This document shows, in pieces, positions 47,828 to 56,847 of a stretch of 64,000 bases of DNA (position 1 is its first letter; the number at the start of each line of letters is the position of its first letter). The DNA is taken from assembly GCF_017377505.1 (NCBI RefSeq), contig NZ_JAFREN010000004.1:124001-188000 (forward strand), written 5' to 3'. This stretch comes from Enterococcus sp. DIV0212c. GTDB lineage: Bacteria > Bacillota > Bacilli > Lactobacillales > Enterococcaceae. Both the position numbers and the translations under genes were made by a program. Below the pieces are notes generated by a model. That model ran no database searches. It saw nothing but the letters and a program-made list of their open reading frames with translations, and had not been told where the DNA came from.

Positions 47828-48787
47828 CTATTCTTGATTCGCTCTGGCTTTTTTCTCTTCAATTTTTTTACGATAACCTTCGACTTCATCTTCAGAACAA
47901 TATACATAATGTTCTGTTGTGATTTCTCTTAATTTACGTTCTTTGTTATCTTCTGGTTCAGGTTTATAAACGATACGCGTACGTGTACGTTCGTAATCTG
48001 GATCAGGTAATGGAATCGCAGATAGTAAACTTTCAGTATACGGATGCACACCAAAGTTATACACATCATCACTTGAACCCATTTCCAATAATCTACCGCT
48101 ATGCATAACACCGATACGGTCACTGATATGTTTTACCATTGATAAATCATGGGCAATAAACAGATAGGTCAGACCAGCATCTTTTTGTAAGTCTTGTAAT
48201 AAATTGACCACTTGGGCTTGAATCGATACATCCAAAGCTGAAATCGGCTCATCACAGATGATAAAGCGCGGATCAACAGCTAATGCTCTAGCAATTCCGA
48301 TACGTTGACGTTGACCACCGGAAAACTCATGTGGATAACGTGTACCATGACTTGGATCTAGACCAACGACTTTTAGTAATTCGTTGACTTTAGCTTCACG
48401 TTCAGCTGCATCTTTTGCCAAGTGATTAATGTCGATTCCTTCAGCAATAATATCATTGACTTTCATTCTTGGATTCAATGATGCATAAGGATCTTGGAAG
48501 ATCATTTGCACTTCTCGACGGAATGCTTGCATGCCAGATTTTGAACGAATTTTACTGATATCGTCACCATCAAAAATGATTTCTCCATCAGTCGGATCAT
48601 ATAAGCGAATCACGCTGCGACCAGTCGTTGATTTACCACTACCAGATTCTCCAACTAATCCGAATGTTTCACCTTCATAAATATGGAAGCTGATATCATC
48701 AACCGCTCTGACTTCATCAGGACGACCGACGTTAAAATATTGTTTTAGTCCTTTAACATCTAAAAGTACTTTTCTTTTTTCGCTCAT
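47828..48787 (-). CDS. oppF: Oligopeptide ABC transporter ATPase OppF
   Basis: Second ATPase of the oligopeptide importer. Walker [17 protein letters not shown]-loop MIFQDPYASLNP, signature [15 protein letters not shown] and Walker B FIICDEPISALDV are all present. The oligopeptide/dipeptide C-terminal region follows (HPYTESLLSAIPLPDP). 319 aa. Its start overlaps the oppD stop by one base. It is last gene of the oppBCDF block. Confidence 0.96.
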   Translation of the reverse strand: MSEKRKVLLDVKGLKQYFNVGRPDEVRAVDDISFHIYEGETFGLVGESGSGKSTTGRSVIRLYDPTDGEIIFDGDDISKIRSKSGMQAFRREVQMIFQDPYASLNPRMKVNDIIAEGIDINHLAKDAAEREAKVNELLKVVGLDPSHGTRYPHEFSGGQRQRIGIARALAVDPRFIICDEPISALDVSIQAQVVNLLQDLQKDAGLTYLFIAHDLSMVKHISDRIGVMHSGRLLEMGSSDDVYNFGVHPYTESLLSAIPLPDPDYERTRTRIVYKPEPEDNKERKLREITTEHYVYCSEDEVEGYRKKIEEKKARANQE

Positions 48788-49848
48788 TATTTAACGCCTC
48801 CTGTTGTTACGTTATGACGTTCAGCATAAATCGCCCAACGTCTCACAATTTCAGCTGGAGGGGTGATTTTTGGCGCTTGCGGTGCTAATAACCACGTTGC
48901 AGCTTTATGAGTTGGTGATACTTCAAAATATGGCGGCGCTTCTTCTGCGTCGATCTTCATTGCAAATTCGTTACGCGGATAAAAAGCATCTCCTTTTGGC
49001 GGGTCTAACAAATCGGGCGGTGAACCTGGAATCGCATATAATTTATCTTCGGTTCCCTCCATTGTCGGCATTGAGCCTAATAAGCCCCATGTGTACGGAT
49101 GTTGCGGGTTATAGAAGATTTCTTCTGATGTTCCTACTTCAACTAAACGTCCACCATACATTACCGCTACACGATCAGCAACATTCGCTACTACACCTAA
49201 ATCATGAGTGATAAAAATGATTGATGTGCTGATTTTTTGTTGTAAGTCTTTTAATAGTTCTAGAATTTGCGCTTGGATCGTTACATCCAAGGCTGTTGTT
49301 GGTTCATCGGCAATCAGAACTTCTGGGTAACAAATCAAAGCAATCGCGATCACGATCCGTTGACGTTGTCCACCTGAAAATTGGTGAGGATAGTTTTTCA
49401 AACGTTTTTCAGCGTTTGGAATTCCTACTAATTTTAATAATTCTAATGCTTGGTCAAGGCCTTCTTTTTTCGACACTTTATTGTGTTTGATCAAAGATTC
49501 AGCTACTTGTTTGCCGATTGGCATTGTTGGGTCCAATGAAGTCATTGGATCTTGGAAAATCATTGCAATTTCTTTCCCACGAATGGTTTGCATTTGTTTT
49601 TCCGTCTTGTGTACGATATCTTCACCTTTAAACAGAATTTCTCCATTGTCGATGTTTGCATTGCTGCTCAATAATCGCATGATACTTCTAGTAGTTACTG
49701 ATTTACCACTACCAGACTCTCCTACGATCGCTAGAGTTTCCCCTTTGAACAAATCAAAGCTAACGCCGCGAATAGCATTTACTTTTCCAGCAAACGTATC
49801 AAAAGAAATCTGTAAGTCTTTTACTTCTAATACTTTTTCCATAGTCAT
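48787..49848 (-). CDS. oppD: Oligopeptide ABC transporter ATPase OppD
   Basis: First ATPase of the importer, 353 aa. Walker [17 protein letters not shown]-loop [12 protein letters not shown], signature [15 protein letters not shown] and Walker [14 protein letters not shown]. The Opp-type tail has [12 protein letters not shown] and a proline-rich [16 protein letters not shown] segment. It starts 5 bp after oppC; a second ATG two codons on is an equally good start. Confidence 0.96.
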   Translation of the reverse strand: MTMEKVLEVKDLQISFDTFAGKVNAIRGVSFDLFKGETLAIVGESGSGKSVTTRSIMRLLSSNANIDNGEILFKGEDIVHKTEKQMQTIRGKEIAMIFQDPMTSLDPTMPIGKQVAESLIKHNKVSKKEGLDQALELLKLVGIPNAEKRLKNYPHQFSGGQRQRIVIAIALICYPEVLIADEPTTALDVTIQAQILELLKDLQQKISTSIIFITHDLGVVANVADRVAVMYGGRLVEVGTSEEIFYNPQHPYTWGLLGSMPTMEGTEDKLYAIPGSPPDLLDPPKGDAFYPRNEFAMKIDAEEAPPYFEVSPTHKAATWLLAPQAPKITPPAEIVRRWAIYAERHNVTTGGVK

Positions 49849-49853
49849 TCACT

Positions 49854-50906
49854 CTACTCTTTCATCTTAGGATCGAAGGCATCACGTAGTCCGTCAGCTA
49901 ACAAGTTGAAACAAATCATTACGACTGACAGTGTTACGGCAGGAATCCACATCAAATATGGAAGGAAACGGAACGTTTTATATCCTTCATTTAATAATGT
50001 TCCAAGTGAAGCGGTCGGCGGTCTTAATCCTAAACCGATGAAACTTAGAAACGCTTCGAAGAAAATTGCCGATGGAATACTGAACATCATTTGTACGATG
50101 ATCACACTAGAGATGTTCGGCAAAATATGTTTGATGGCGATCTTCAAACGAGATTCACCTAATGTTTGGGCAGCTAAAACAAATTCTTGATCTTTTAGTT
50201 TCAAGGTCTGAGCCCGAACAATTCTGGCCATTGAAATCCAGTTAGTAATAACCATCGCTAAAACGATTGATAAAATACCTGGATCAAAAACAGTCAGCAT
50301 CAAGATCATTACAACAAGGTTAGGAATTCCTGAAAGAACTTCTAAGATACGTTGCATCACTGTATCCACACGTCCGCCTAATAGTCCTGAAATCAAACCG
50401 TATGTTACACCGATCGTAATATCAAGTAAGGCTGCGATAAATGCGATCAATAATGAAATACGAGTTCCCATGAATAAACGGCTCAACACATCACGGCCTA
50501 AGCCATCTGTTCCTAAATAAAAGTTTAAGTTATCCGGAACATTTGCTTGCGCATACTTATCTACCATTTTACCAGCAACATTAGCTGTCCCGTTAAATCC
50601 ATTGATACTATCTAAAAATGGAATACGGGGTGGTAAATTGATGTACGCAACATTTTGCTGCGTTGGATCGTGTGGTGAAACCCAAATAGTAATAATCGAA
50701 ATAAAGATGATGATTCCTAGTAAAATCAAAGAAATTACAGCCGCTTTATTCTTTTTCAAACGGCGCCAAGAATCTTGTAAAAAGCTTAGTGACGGTGTTG
50801 CAATTCGTTCACGTTCTTTTGTTGTTGATGTATCCAAAGGTTGGAATTCATCTGCTGGAATCGTTTTGATTTTTTCTGGTACATTGTTTAAGTCAACTGT
50901 TTCCAT
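49854..50906 (-). CDS. oppC: Oligopeptide ABC transporter permease OppC
   Basis: An inner-membrane permease with six helices. A longer cytosolic N-terminus (about 50 residues) is followed by the OppC_N segment (SFLQDSWRRLKKNKAAVISLILLGIIIFIS). The EAA coupling loop is LAAQTLGESRLKIAIKHILPN. 350 aa. It overlaps oppB by one base (TAATG). Confidence 0.95.
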   Translation of the reverse strand: METVDLNNVPEKIKTIPADEFQPLDTSTTKERERIATPSLSFLQDSWRRLKKNKAAVISLILLGIIIFISIITIWVSPHDPTQQNVAYINLPPRIPFLDSINGFNGTANVAGKMVDKYAQANVPDNLNFYLGTDGLGRDVLSRLFMGTRISLLIAFIAALLDITIGVTYGLISGLLGGRVDTVMQRILEVLSGIPNLVVMILMLTVFDPGILSIVLAMVITNWISMARIVRAQTLKLKDQEFVLAAQTLGESRLKIAIKHILPNISSVIIVQMMFSIPSAIFFEAFLSFIGLGLRPPTASLGTLLNEGYKTFRFLPYLMWIPAVTLSVVMICFNLLADGLRDAFDPKMKE

Positions 50907-51856
50907 TAACCTTTGGCACCTCCTGAAACACGAATTCTTGGATCAATCAATCCATAAAGTAAATCAACGATCAAGATTACGAATACTAACAAAGCAGAGT
51001 ACAAAATTGTTACTGCCATGATCGTTGGGTAATCGTTTGTCATAATTGATTTTACAAACTGCTCCCCAATACCTGGGATAGCGAAAATATTTTCAACAAC
51101 CAATGATCCTGTCATCAAACCAACTGCTAATGGTCCTAATAAAGTAATCAAAGGAATCAAACTGTTTCTAAGTCCGTGTCTAACCGCTACTTGCCAACGG
51201 CTCAACCCTTTTGCTCGAGCTAACTCTACATAGTCACTATGTAAAACTTCAACCATCTCGGTTCGTATAAACCTGGCGGAATCGGCCATGGGACTCATCG
51301 CTAATGCGATTGTTGGAAGAATTGTGTAAGCAAATCCATTCCACATAGCAATCGGCAACACTTTTAATTTCATGGCGAATATATATTGCAACAATACCGC
51401 AAAGACAAAGTTAGGAATCGATCTCCCTAAAATAGCCATTAACGTTGCTAATGTATCTACCCATGTGTTTTGGCGCATCGCTGCAATGATTCCTAGTAAA
51501 ATACCGACTAGTGTACCAAAGATAATAGCTTGTGCCCCTAACTGGACTGATGGTCCGATACGGCCTGCTAAAAGTTTTGCAACTGGTTGATTTTTAAATT
51601 GGAATGAAATCCCAAAATCACCCACGACAAGATTCTTTAAGTAAATTCCATATTGAACGATTACTGGTTTATCCAAGCCAGATTGCTTGTTCAACATAGC
51701 GATTGTTTCTGGACTAAGTTTTTCTTGGTTGGTATAAGGAGTACCTGGTAATAATTGCATTAAGAAAAACGTAATCGTTGCGATCAACCACAATGTGACG
51801 ATCATAAAGAAGACCCGTTTAAGAAAATATTTTCCAAAACTGTTCAAGAATGACAC
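50906..51856 (-). CDS. oppB: Oligopeptide ABC transporter permease OppB
   Basis: A partner permease of 316 aa with about six helices. The N-terminus (YFLKRVFFMIVTLWLIATITFFLMQLLPG) and the coupling loop (YVELARAKGLSRWQVAVRHGLRN) are diagnostic. It lies about 500 bp downstream of oppA and is separated from it by a gene on the other strand, so oppBCDF either reads through from oppA or has its own promoter. Confidence 0.95.
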   Translation of the reverse strand: MSFLNSFGKYFLKRVFFMIVTLWLIATITFFLMQLLPGTPYTNQEKLSPETIAMLNKQSGLDKPVIVQYGIYLKNLVVGDFGISFQFKNQPVAKLLAGRIGPSVQLGAQAIIFGTLVGILLGIIAAMRQNTWVDTLATLMAILGRSIPNFVFAVLLQYIFAMKLKVLPIAMWNGFAYTILPTIALAMSPMADSARFIRTEMVEVLHSDYVELARAKGLSRWQVAVRHGLRNSLIPLITLLGPLAVGLMTGSLVVENIFAIPGIGEQFVKSIMTNDYPTIMAVTILYSALLVFVILIVDLLYGLIDPRIRVSGGAKG

Positions 51857-51928
51857 CTCCGAGATTATTTTGACTTCATCAGTTTTTTTCGATAAAGTAA
51901 GGATAGAAAATTAAGTAAGGATGAGCAC

Positions 51929-52276
51929 ATGAAAAATTTTAAATGGCCCTTGATTACCTCAGCGGTCTCAAGCATTGGTATTTTTACTTACCTATTGATA
52001 AAGCAGTCACTGACTATCCGTTCTATATCTGATACCTTTTTCATCGTTTCATTATTCTTTTTGATTATCGGCTTAGCCATGTGGATTATGTCCTCAGGAT
52101 TTTTTGATAATTTCCAACGTTTTATGAAAATGCATTTCCGTTTTAAGAAGAAAAATGAACCGAAAGAATTCATCCCATTTTCAGAGATCGGTAAAGCACA
52201 TCAGCTTTACTGGCTTGAAACTGGAGGTATTTTGCTGATCGTCTCTATCGTTTCTTTATTATTTTACTTTTTATGA
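51929..52276 (+). CDS. DUF3899-type small membrane protein
   Basis: 115 aa with three predicted helices (WPLITSAVSSIGIFTYLLI, ISDTFFIVSLFFLIIGLAMWIM, LYWLETGGILLIVSIVSLLFYF) and a basic loop, as in DUF3899 proteins. Function unknown. It lies on the opposite strand between oppB and oppA, head-to-head with oppB, so its transcript is antisense to any oppA-oppB read-through RNA. Confidence 0.7.
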   Translation: MKNFKWPLITSAVSSIGIFTYLLIKQSLTIRSISDTFFIVSLFFLIIGLAMWIMSSGFFDNFQRFMKMHFRFKKKNEPKEFIPFSEIGKAHQLYWLETGGILLIVSIVSLLFYFL

Positions 52277-52290
52277 GCAAAGATAGCAAG

Positions 52291-52332
52291 AGGACCGTTG
52301 CCTTTTTATTCAAAGAGGGCAAAGGTCCTTTT
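52291..52332 (+). terminator. Terminator after the DUF3899 gene
   Basis: The arms aggaccgttgcc and ggcaaaggtcctttt lie between the convergent DUF3899 gene and oppA. It may also reduce oppA read-through. Confidence 0.75.
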
Positions 52333-52352
52333 ACTATTGGCAAAATTTCAAT

Positions 52353-54029
52353 CTATTCTGAAATGTATGTCCATTTGTAATCGTATTGCGCGCCTGCTGG
52401 ATGGAAACCAACATCTTTTACTTTCTCAGCACGTAAGTGCGCTTCAGCTTTTTGATAAAGAGGAATTACACCCATGTCGCCCATGATTGTTTTCTCTGCA
52501 TCAACCATATTTTCCCAACGTTTTTCAGGATCATTCGCATTTGTAGTTGAAGCTTCTTTTATTAATTTGTCGTATTCAGGATTACTGTAACGTCCACGGT
52601 TATATGGTACGCCTGTTTGGAATAAATCTAAGAAACTACTTGGATCTACATAATCAGCTCCCCAGCCTCCGATAACAGCTTTGAAATCACCTTTATTTGA
52701 GCGGTCTAAACGTACAGAAAGTGGTACTGGACTAACAGTAACTTTGGTACCTTCTAAGGCTTCTTGAATCGCACCTTGAATGTACTCAACTGTTTTCTTA
52801 GATGAATCCGCATCAGAAGATAAGATATCGATATCTAATGTTTTAATCCCTAATTCTTTCTTCGCTTTTTCCCAATGTTCTTTGGCTTTTTCTTTATCGT
52901 AGGTAATCTTGTCTTCAGCTGCTACAGTAAAGTCTTCTTTTCCATCTGGAGATGTAGACATATCAGCTGGAACTAAGCCTTTAGGTTCTACTGAACCATC
53001 ACCAAGGATTTGTTCAACTAAAGATTTACGGTCGATTGAATAAGAAATCGCTTTTCTTAGGTTTTCATTTTTGTATGGTGATTTCTCGTCCATTTGATTT
53101 AATTCCATATATTGAGTTGTTGCTTCTTTTTGGATGACAAGTTGTGGATCATTCGCAGCTTGTTGAGCTAATTCGCCGGTCAAGGTTACATCATCTGCTT
53201 GTCCATCTTGGAATAAGTTGTATGAAGTCGGTGCTTCTTTCACTACATTTGTTTTTACTTCATCCAATTTTACAGAATCTACATCCCAATAATCTTTATT
53301 TTTCTTATATGACCACTCTGTATCTGTACCTGCTCCGTCGAAGCCGTCCAAGACAAATGGTCCATTATAAACTGATTTTTCACTTGTTGCAGCGTAGTCT
53401 TTACCATATTTTTCCACGATATCTTTTCTTTGTGGGAAGAATGATGGGAATGCTAATAGATAGTCAAAGTATGGTGTCGCTTTTTCTAATGTGATTTCTA
53501 ATTCGTAATCACCTACAGCTTTGATTCCTAATTCAGCTTTGTCTTTTTTACCCGCAGCGATATCTGCACCATTTTTTACTGATTCGTAAAGGTAAGCATA
53601 TTCTGAAGCTGTTGCAGGATCAACCGTACGTTGCCATCCATAAACGTAGTCTTCTGCTTTTACAGGTTTGCCGTCTGACCATTTAGCTTTTTCGTTTAAT
53701 TTGATTTTGTAAGTAATACCATCTTCACTGACTTCTGCTTTTTCAGCAGCCCCAGCAGGTTCTGGTTTATTATCTAAGTTCAAACGATAGATTCCTTCAT
53801 ATACATTGTTTAAAGCAGAAAAACTGATCGTGTCGGTTGCTAAAGATAGATCCGCACTTGGCATCTCCTGTAAAACATTAACACGGAAAACTTGCTCTCC
53901 ACTTGGTTTACCACCGGATGCTTTTGAGCTACTTGAATCGTCTGTTTTTGCGCCGCCATTACCACATGCTGCTAGTGATAAACTAAATAAAGTGATGAAT
54001 CCAAAAGCAAATGACTTCTTTAAGTTCAT
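52353..54029 (-). CDS. oppA: Oligopeptide-binding lipoprotein OppA
   Basis: Extracellular peptide-binding protein held by a lipid anchor. The signal peptide ends in the lipobox LSLAAC (Cys22). The mature part starts with a Ser/Lys-rich linker. The SBP_bac_5 fold follows: LNNVYEGIYRLN, KLNEKAKWSDGKPVKAEDYVYGW (family signature) and GGWGADYVDPSSFLDLF. 558 aa. It delivers peptides to OppBCDF for nutrition and possibly pheromone uptake. It is the best candidate target of the RNA-guided repressor downstream of oppF. Confidence 0.95.
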   Translation of the reverse strand: MNLKKSFAFGFITLFSLSLAACGNGGAKTDDSSSSKASGGKPSGEQVFRVNVLQEMPSADLSLATDTISFSALNNVYEGIYRLNLDNKPEPAGAAEKAEVSEDGITYKIKLNEKAKWSDGKPVKAEDYVYGWQRTVDPATASEYAYLYESVKNGADIAAGKKDKAELGIKAVGDYELEITLEKATPYFDYLLAFPSFFPQRKDIVEKYGKDYAATSEKSVYNGPFVLDGFDGAGTDTEWSYKKNKDYWDVDSVKLDEVKTNVVKEAPTSYNLFQDGQADDVTLTGELAQQAANDPQLVIQKEATTQYMELNQMDEKSPYKNENLRKAISYSIDRKSLVEQILGDGSVEPKGLVPADMSTSPDGKEDFTVAAEDKITYDKEKAKEHWEKAKKELGIKTLDIDILSSDADSSKKTVEYIQGAIQEALEGTKVTVSPVPLSVRLDRSNKGDFKAVIGGWGADYVDPSSFLDLFQTGVPYNRGRYSNPEYDKLIKEASTTNANDPEKRWENMVDAEKTIMGDMGVIPLYQKAEAHLRAEKVKDVGFHPAGAQYDYKWTYISE

Positions 54030-54078
54030 TCTTTTTTCCTCCCTATATAGACCCTAAGTATTTTCTGAAAAATCAGAA

Positions 54079-54096
54079 TTTAATAATTATTTATTG
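54079..54096 (+). promoter_or_regulatory. Candidate TldR target site at the oppA transcription start
   Basis: TTTAA (54079-54083), a canonical TnpB-type flanking motif, is followed by TAATTATTTATTG (54084-54096). The proposed guide TAATTATTAGTTG matches at 11 of 13 positions (1-8 and 11-13). The site lies just after the predicted oppA start point, where a bound complex would block RNA polymerase. The local sequence is near-palindromic, so the opposite strand also gives a 9-nt match (TAATTATTA) but with a non-standard flank. Confidence 0.45.
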
Positions 54097-54107
54097 TACT
54101 GAGGTAT

Positions 54108-54136
54108 AGTTTACAATTTTTAAATTAAAAAATCAA
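54108..54136 (-). promoter_or_regulatory. Predicted oppA promoter
   Basis: TTGATT (54131-54136), 17-bp spacer, TAAACT (54108-54113), giving a start near 54101 and a leader of about 70 nt before the GGGAGG ribosome-binding site. Confidence 0.6.
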
Positions 54137-54214
54137 GAATAATCTTATTTTTTTTTAATACTTACATCATGAGATTATCTATTCATTAGAAGTGATTTCT
54201 TAGAAATGAAAATA

Positions 54215-54463
54215 AAAAGTAGAACGGGCTCGTTCAGCCTTGACTGAAAAATAGGAAAACATGAGGGTGGCGCTTTTGGGCACAATCAGGTTTTATCTTT
54301 TTTCCGAAAGGCTAGCCCGTGAAGCTAGATTAGATAAAAAGTGGAACGGGCTCGTTCAGCCTTGACTGAAAAATAGGAAAACATGAGGGTGACGCTTTTG
54401 GACACAATCAGGTTTTATCTTTTTTCCGAAAGGCTAGCCCGTGATACTAGATTAGATAAAAAG
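54215..54463. repeat. Two tandem copies of a 122-bp structured repeat
   Basis: gaacgggctcg recurs at 54222 and 54344; the units differ at only a few positions. Each unit has long-range arms ACGGGCT...GCCTT and AAGGC-T-AGCCCGT that can pair over about 90 nt, with a conserved interior. No coding frame. It could be a MITE-like element or a duplicated structured RNA, lying between divergent oppA and the FUSC gene. Confidence 0.8.
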
Positions 54464-54623
54464 CGATTGTCATGTTATAAAAAAGTATGTTAGATTAGTA
54501 TATAGAAGAAACACAGTATGACGAGTTCCGAAATTTTTTTCTTTTTCAATCTCATGATTCAATTTCCAGCAGCTCATAAAAGATTTTTACTGTGCTTCTC
54601 CGTAATAAATAAGGAGTGATTAG

Positions 54624-55682
54624 ATGAATCGTTCATCTTTTTTTAAAGAATTAACTGTATTTCACAAACCTCAAAAAGCACCCTTTCGTCTGATTGGTGC
54701 AGGTATTTGTATGGCCGTACCTTTATTTATAGGCTATTTTTCAAATAATTTACTGATAGGTAGTTTTGGTTCTCTTGGGATTTTTACTTTTCTTTATTAT
54801 CAAACTCTTCCATTAAAGGAGTTACTGATTCGTTTAAGTTCGATTGGTACGTTTTTACTTTTAGGGAATTTGGTAGGTATGCTTAGTACTCATATTCCTT
54901 GGCTCATCCCAATTGCCATTGCGTTGATTTCTTTTTTCGCCCGAATCATTTTTAGATTGTACAGAATTGCTAAGCCGGGGGCTTTTTTTATTGTCATGGT
55001 TACTGCAATGGGCAGTGGTACGAAAATCCCTTTGGAAAAAGTTCCGCTTATGATGAGTTATGTTTTATTAGGCGTTTTAACTGCTCTGATAGTTGCAGTT
55101 ATCTTGTATTTTATTGAAGGGGAAGCTGTTGCGCCGCAAAAGAAAATTTCTTTACAGGAACGTCTTTATACTGACCCTGCAGCTCTTCTTGATGCGCTGC
55201 ATTATGCGGCTATTTTATTTTTAGCAACTTATATCAGTCAATCGTTGCATTTGACTAATGCTTATTGGATGATTGTTTCCTGTGCCGCCGTTTTACAAGG
55301 AGATAATTTACGTGCGGTCATGCATCGAAATATTCAACGAATTTTGGGTACGATGATTGGTTTATTGATTGCGGCTCTTTTATTGAGTATTTCATTTACT
55401 TCATTAGAAACGATTTTTTTGATCTGCTTTTTCTTTTTGACAGTAGAATTTTTTATTAAACGTAATTATACGATCGCAAACTTTTTTACAACGCCGATGT
55501 CCTTATTGTTAGCAAATTTAGCTCGTCATCAATATTCAGTAAGTCTGCTGAATTATCGTTTGATCGGTATTGTTTTAGGTAGTCTTTTAGGCCTTTTAGG
55601 CGCATTCGTATTGACGACTTGCCTGAAATTTTATAATCGCGCGTATCAATTGGATGAAAATTTAGATAAAGAAATCGAATAG
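54624..55682 (+). CDS. FUSC-family membrane protein
   Basis: 352 aa with two sets of helices separated by a soluble loop (about residues 165-195), the fusaric-acid-resistance/aromatic-acid exporter layout. The conserved second-half segment is NAYWMIVSCAAVLQGDNLRAVMHRNIQRILGTMIGLLIA. It is probably an efflux component for small aromatic or toxic compounds. Substrate unknown. AAGGAGTG precedes the ATG. It shares an operon with the pentapeptide-repeat gene 33 bp on. Confidence 0.82.
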   Translation: MNRSSFFKELTVFHKPQKAPFRLIGAGICMAVPLFIGYFSNNLLIGSFGSLGIFTFLYYQTLPLKELLIRLSSIGTFLLLGNLVGMLSTHIPWLIPIAIALISFFARIIFRLYRIAKPGAFFIVMVTAMGSGTKIPLEKVPLMMSYVLLGVLTALIVAVILYFIEGEAVAPQKKISLQERLYTDPAALLDALHYAAILFLATYISQSLHLTNAYWMIVSCAAVLQGDNLRAVMHRNIQRILGTMIGLLIAALLLSISFTSLETIFLICFFFLTVEFFIKRNYTIANFFTTPMSLLLANLARHQYSVSLLNYRLIGIVLGSLLGLLGAFVLTTCLKFYNRAYQLDENLDKEIE

Positions 55683-55715
55683 GTCCAGATAATCAATTAA
55701 TTGGAGGTTTTATTT

Positions 55716-56351
55716 ATGAAAACGAAAAAGCCCATCGCCCCTTTACTGCCTAAGCTTACTGAAACGGATTATATCTCTTTAGATGATGAAGTCATTATTG
55801 AAGGTTTGTCATTGAAAGATCAAGATCTTAGTTATCAAGATATACGTAACTTGGTCTTTAGAGAATGCCGCTTTGAAAAAATCACTATGAATCGAAATCA
55901 TCTAGAACGTTTTGAATGTAGTAATGTAATTTTCGATCATTGTGATCTGTCTAATACCGAATGGATCGGTGCCAGTTTTCATCAAGTTCATTTCCGCCAA
56001 TGTAAGTTGACTGGGACAAACTTTGCGGAGAGTTACTTACGAGATTGTCTCTTTGAAGATTGTTTGGCTGATTATTCCTCCTTTAGCGCGACAAATCAAA
56101 AAGTTATTCAGTTTAAACACACAAGTTTAAACGATACTGAATTTGTTGAAGTCGCTTGGAATAACCTTTTGTTCGACAGCTGTTCTTTAACTGGTAGTAA
56201 TTGGTTCCATACAAAGTTGGCAACACTTGACTTAACGAAAAGTACATTTGAAAAAATTGCTTTTTCACAAGAATTGCTCAAAGGACTAAAAGTAACGCAA
56301 GAACAGGCAATTACAATTGCGGCTGGTTTAGGCTTAGTTATTGAAGAATAA
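55716..56351 (+). CDS. Pentapeptide-repeat protein
   Basis: 211 aa. From about residue 45 the A(D/N)LXX-type repeats form a right-handed beta-helix (CEFSNVIFDHCDLSNTEWIGASFHQVHF-like blocks with repeated F/L every five residues). There is no signal peptide. Such proteins can mimic DNA and protect gyrase (Qnr, McbG) but most have no known role, and this one is close to the small YmgB/Qnr-like enterococcal proteins only in pattern. The start at 55716 follows GGAGG by 8 nt; an upstream TTG would overlap that site. Confidence 0.8.
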   Translation: MKTKKPIAPLLPKLTETDYISLDDEVIIEGLSLKDQDLSYQDIRNLVFRECRFEKITMNRNHLERFECSNVIFDHCDLSNTEWIGASFHQVHFRQCKLTGTNFAESYLRDCLFEDCLADYSSFSATNQKVIQFKHTSLNDTEFVEVAWNNLLFDSCSLTGSNWFHTKLATLDLTKSTFEKIAFSQELLKGLKVTQEQAITIAAGLGLVIEE

Positions 56352-56353
56352 AC

Positions 56354-56404
56354 AAAAGAAAGATTGGAGTCGAACTGAGTACGTTCAACTTTAATCTTTC
56401 TTTT
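56354..56404 (+). terminator. Terminator after the pentapeptide-repeat gene
   Basis: The outer arms aaaagaaagatt and aatctttctttt with an inner gagtcgaac/gttcaact stem form a long bidirectional hairpin. Confidence 0.8.
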
Positions 56405-56619
56405 CGTTGCTCCTATTCATTAAAGAGAAGTTAATTTTTTCCTTAAATAGCATATAAAAATTTTACTTCATAGGCTTTTTTGGTAAACTATTGTAGGTTG
56501 AGAACAATTCTCAGTTAATTCTTTAGAAAAAATCAAACTATATATGTGACTCCTATTGTTCTAACAGCAATAAGCACGAGTGAATCTACTCAGCTTTTAA
56601 TCTTAAGGGGGACGTTTTA

Positions 56620-56847
56620 ATGAAAAAGGATCTTATCGAAATCTGGGGTGACTTGGTTGCTTTAAAAGATTTGATCATAGCAATTGTTATATGCAGTGTA
56701 GCAACTATGGGGAGTTTCTTTTTAGCACCTGCACAAGATACAACAAAACAGTTGTTTTTTGGTCTGGGTGGTGCTGTCGTTGGTTTTATCATCAGTACGT
56801 TTTTGATCAAACCTAAACGAACGGTGATTGAGGAGGAAGACAACTAA
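56620..56847 (+). CDS. Small two-helix membrane protein beside the TctA-like permease
   Basis: 75 aa with two hydrophobic stretches (LIIAIVICSVATMGSFFLA and LFFGLGGAVVGFIISTFLI) and charged ends. The stop overlaps the next gene's ATG (TAATG), so the pair is coupled. By position it could replace the TctB small membrane subunit of tripartite tricarboxylate carriers, but it is about half the size and I see no TctB motif. Confidence 0.6.
   Translation: MKKDLIEIWGDLVALKDLIIAIVICSVATMGSFFLAPAQDTTKQLFFGLGGAVVGFIISTFLIKPKRTVIEEEDN

Noticed and set aside
49870..53494. Open frames antisense to the opp genes
   Set aside because: No ribosome-binding sites or family resemblance. They mirror the codon structure of the opposite-strand genes.
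54215..54463. CRISPR array
   Set aside because: Only two units of 122 bp with no spacers between them. They are tandem structured repeats.
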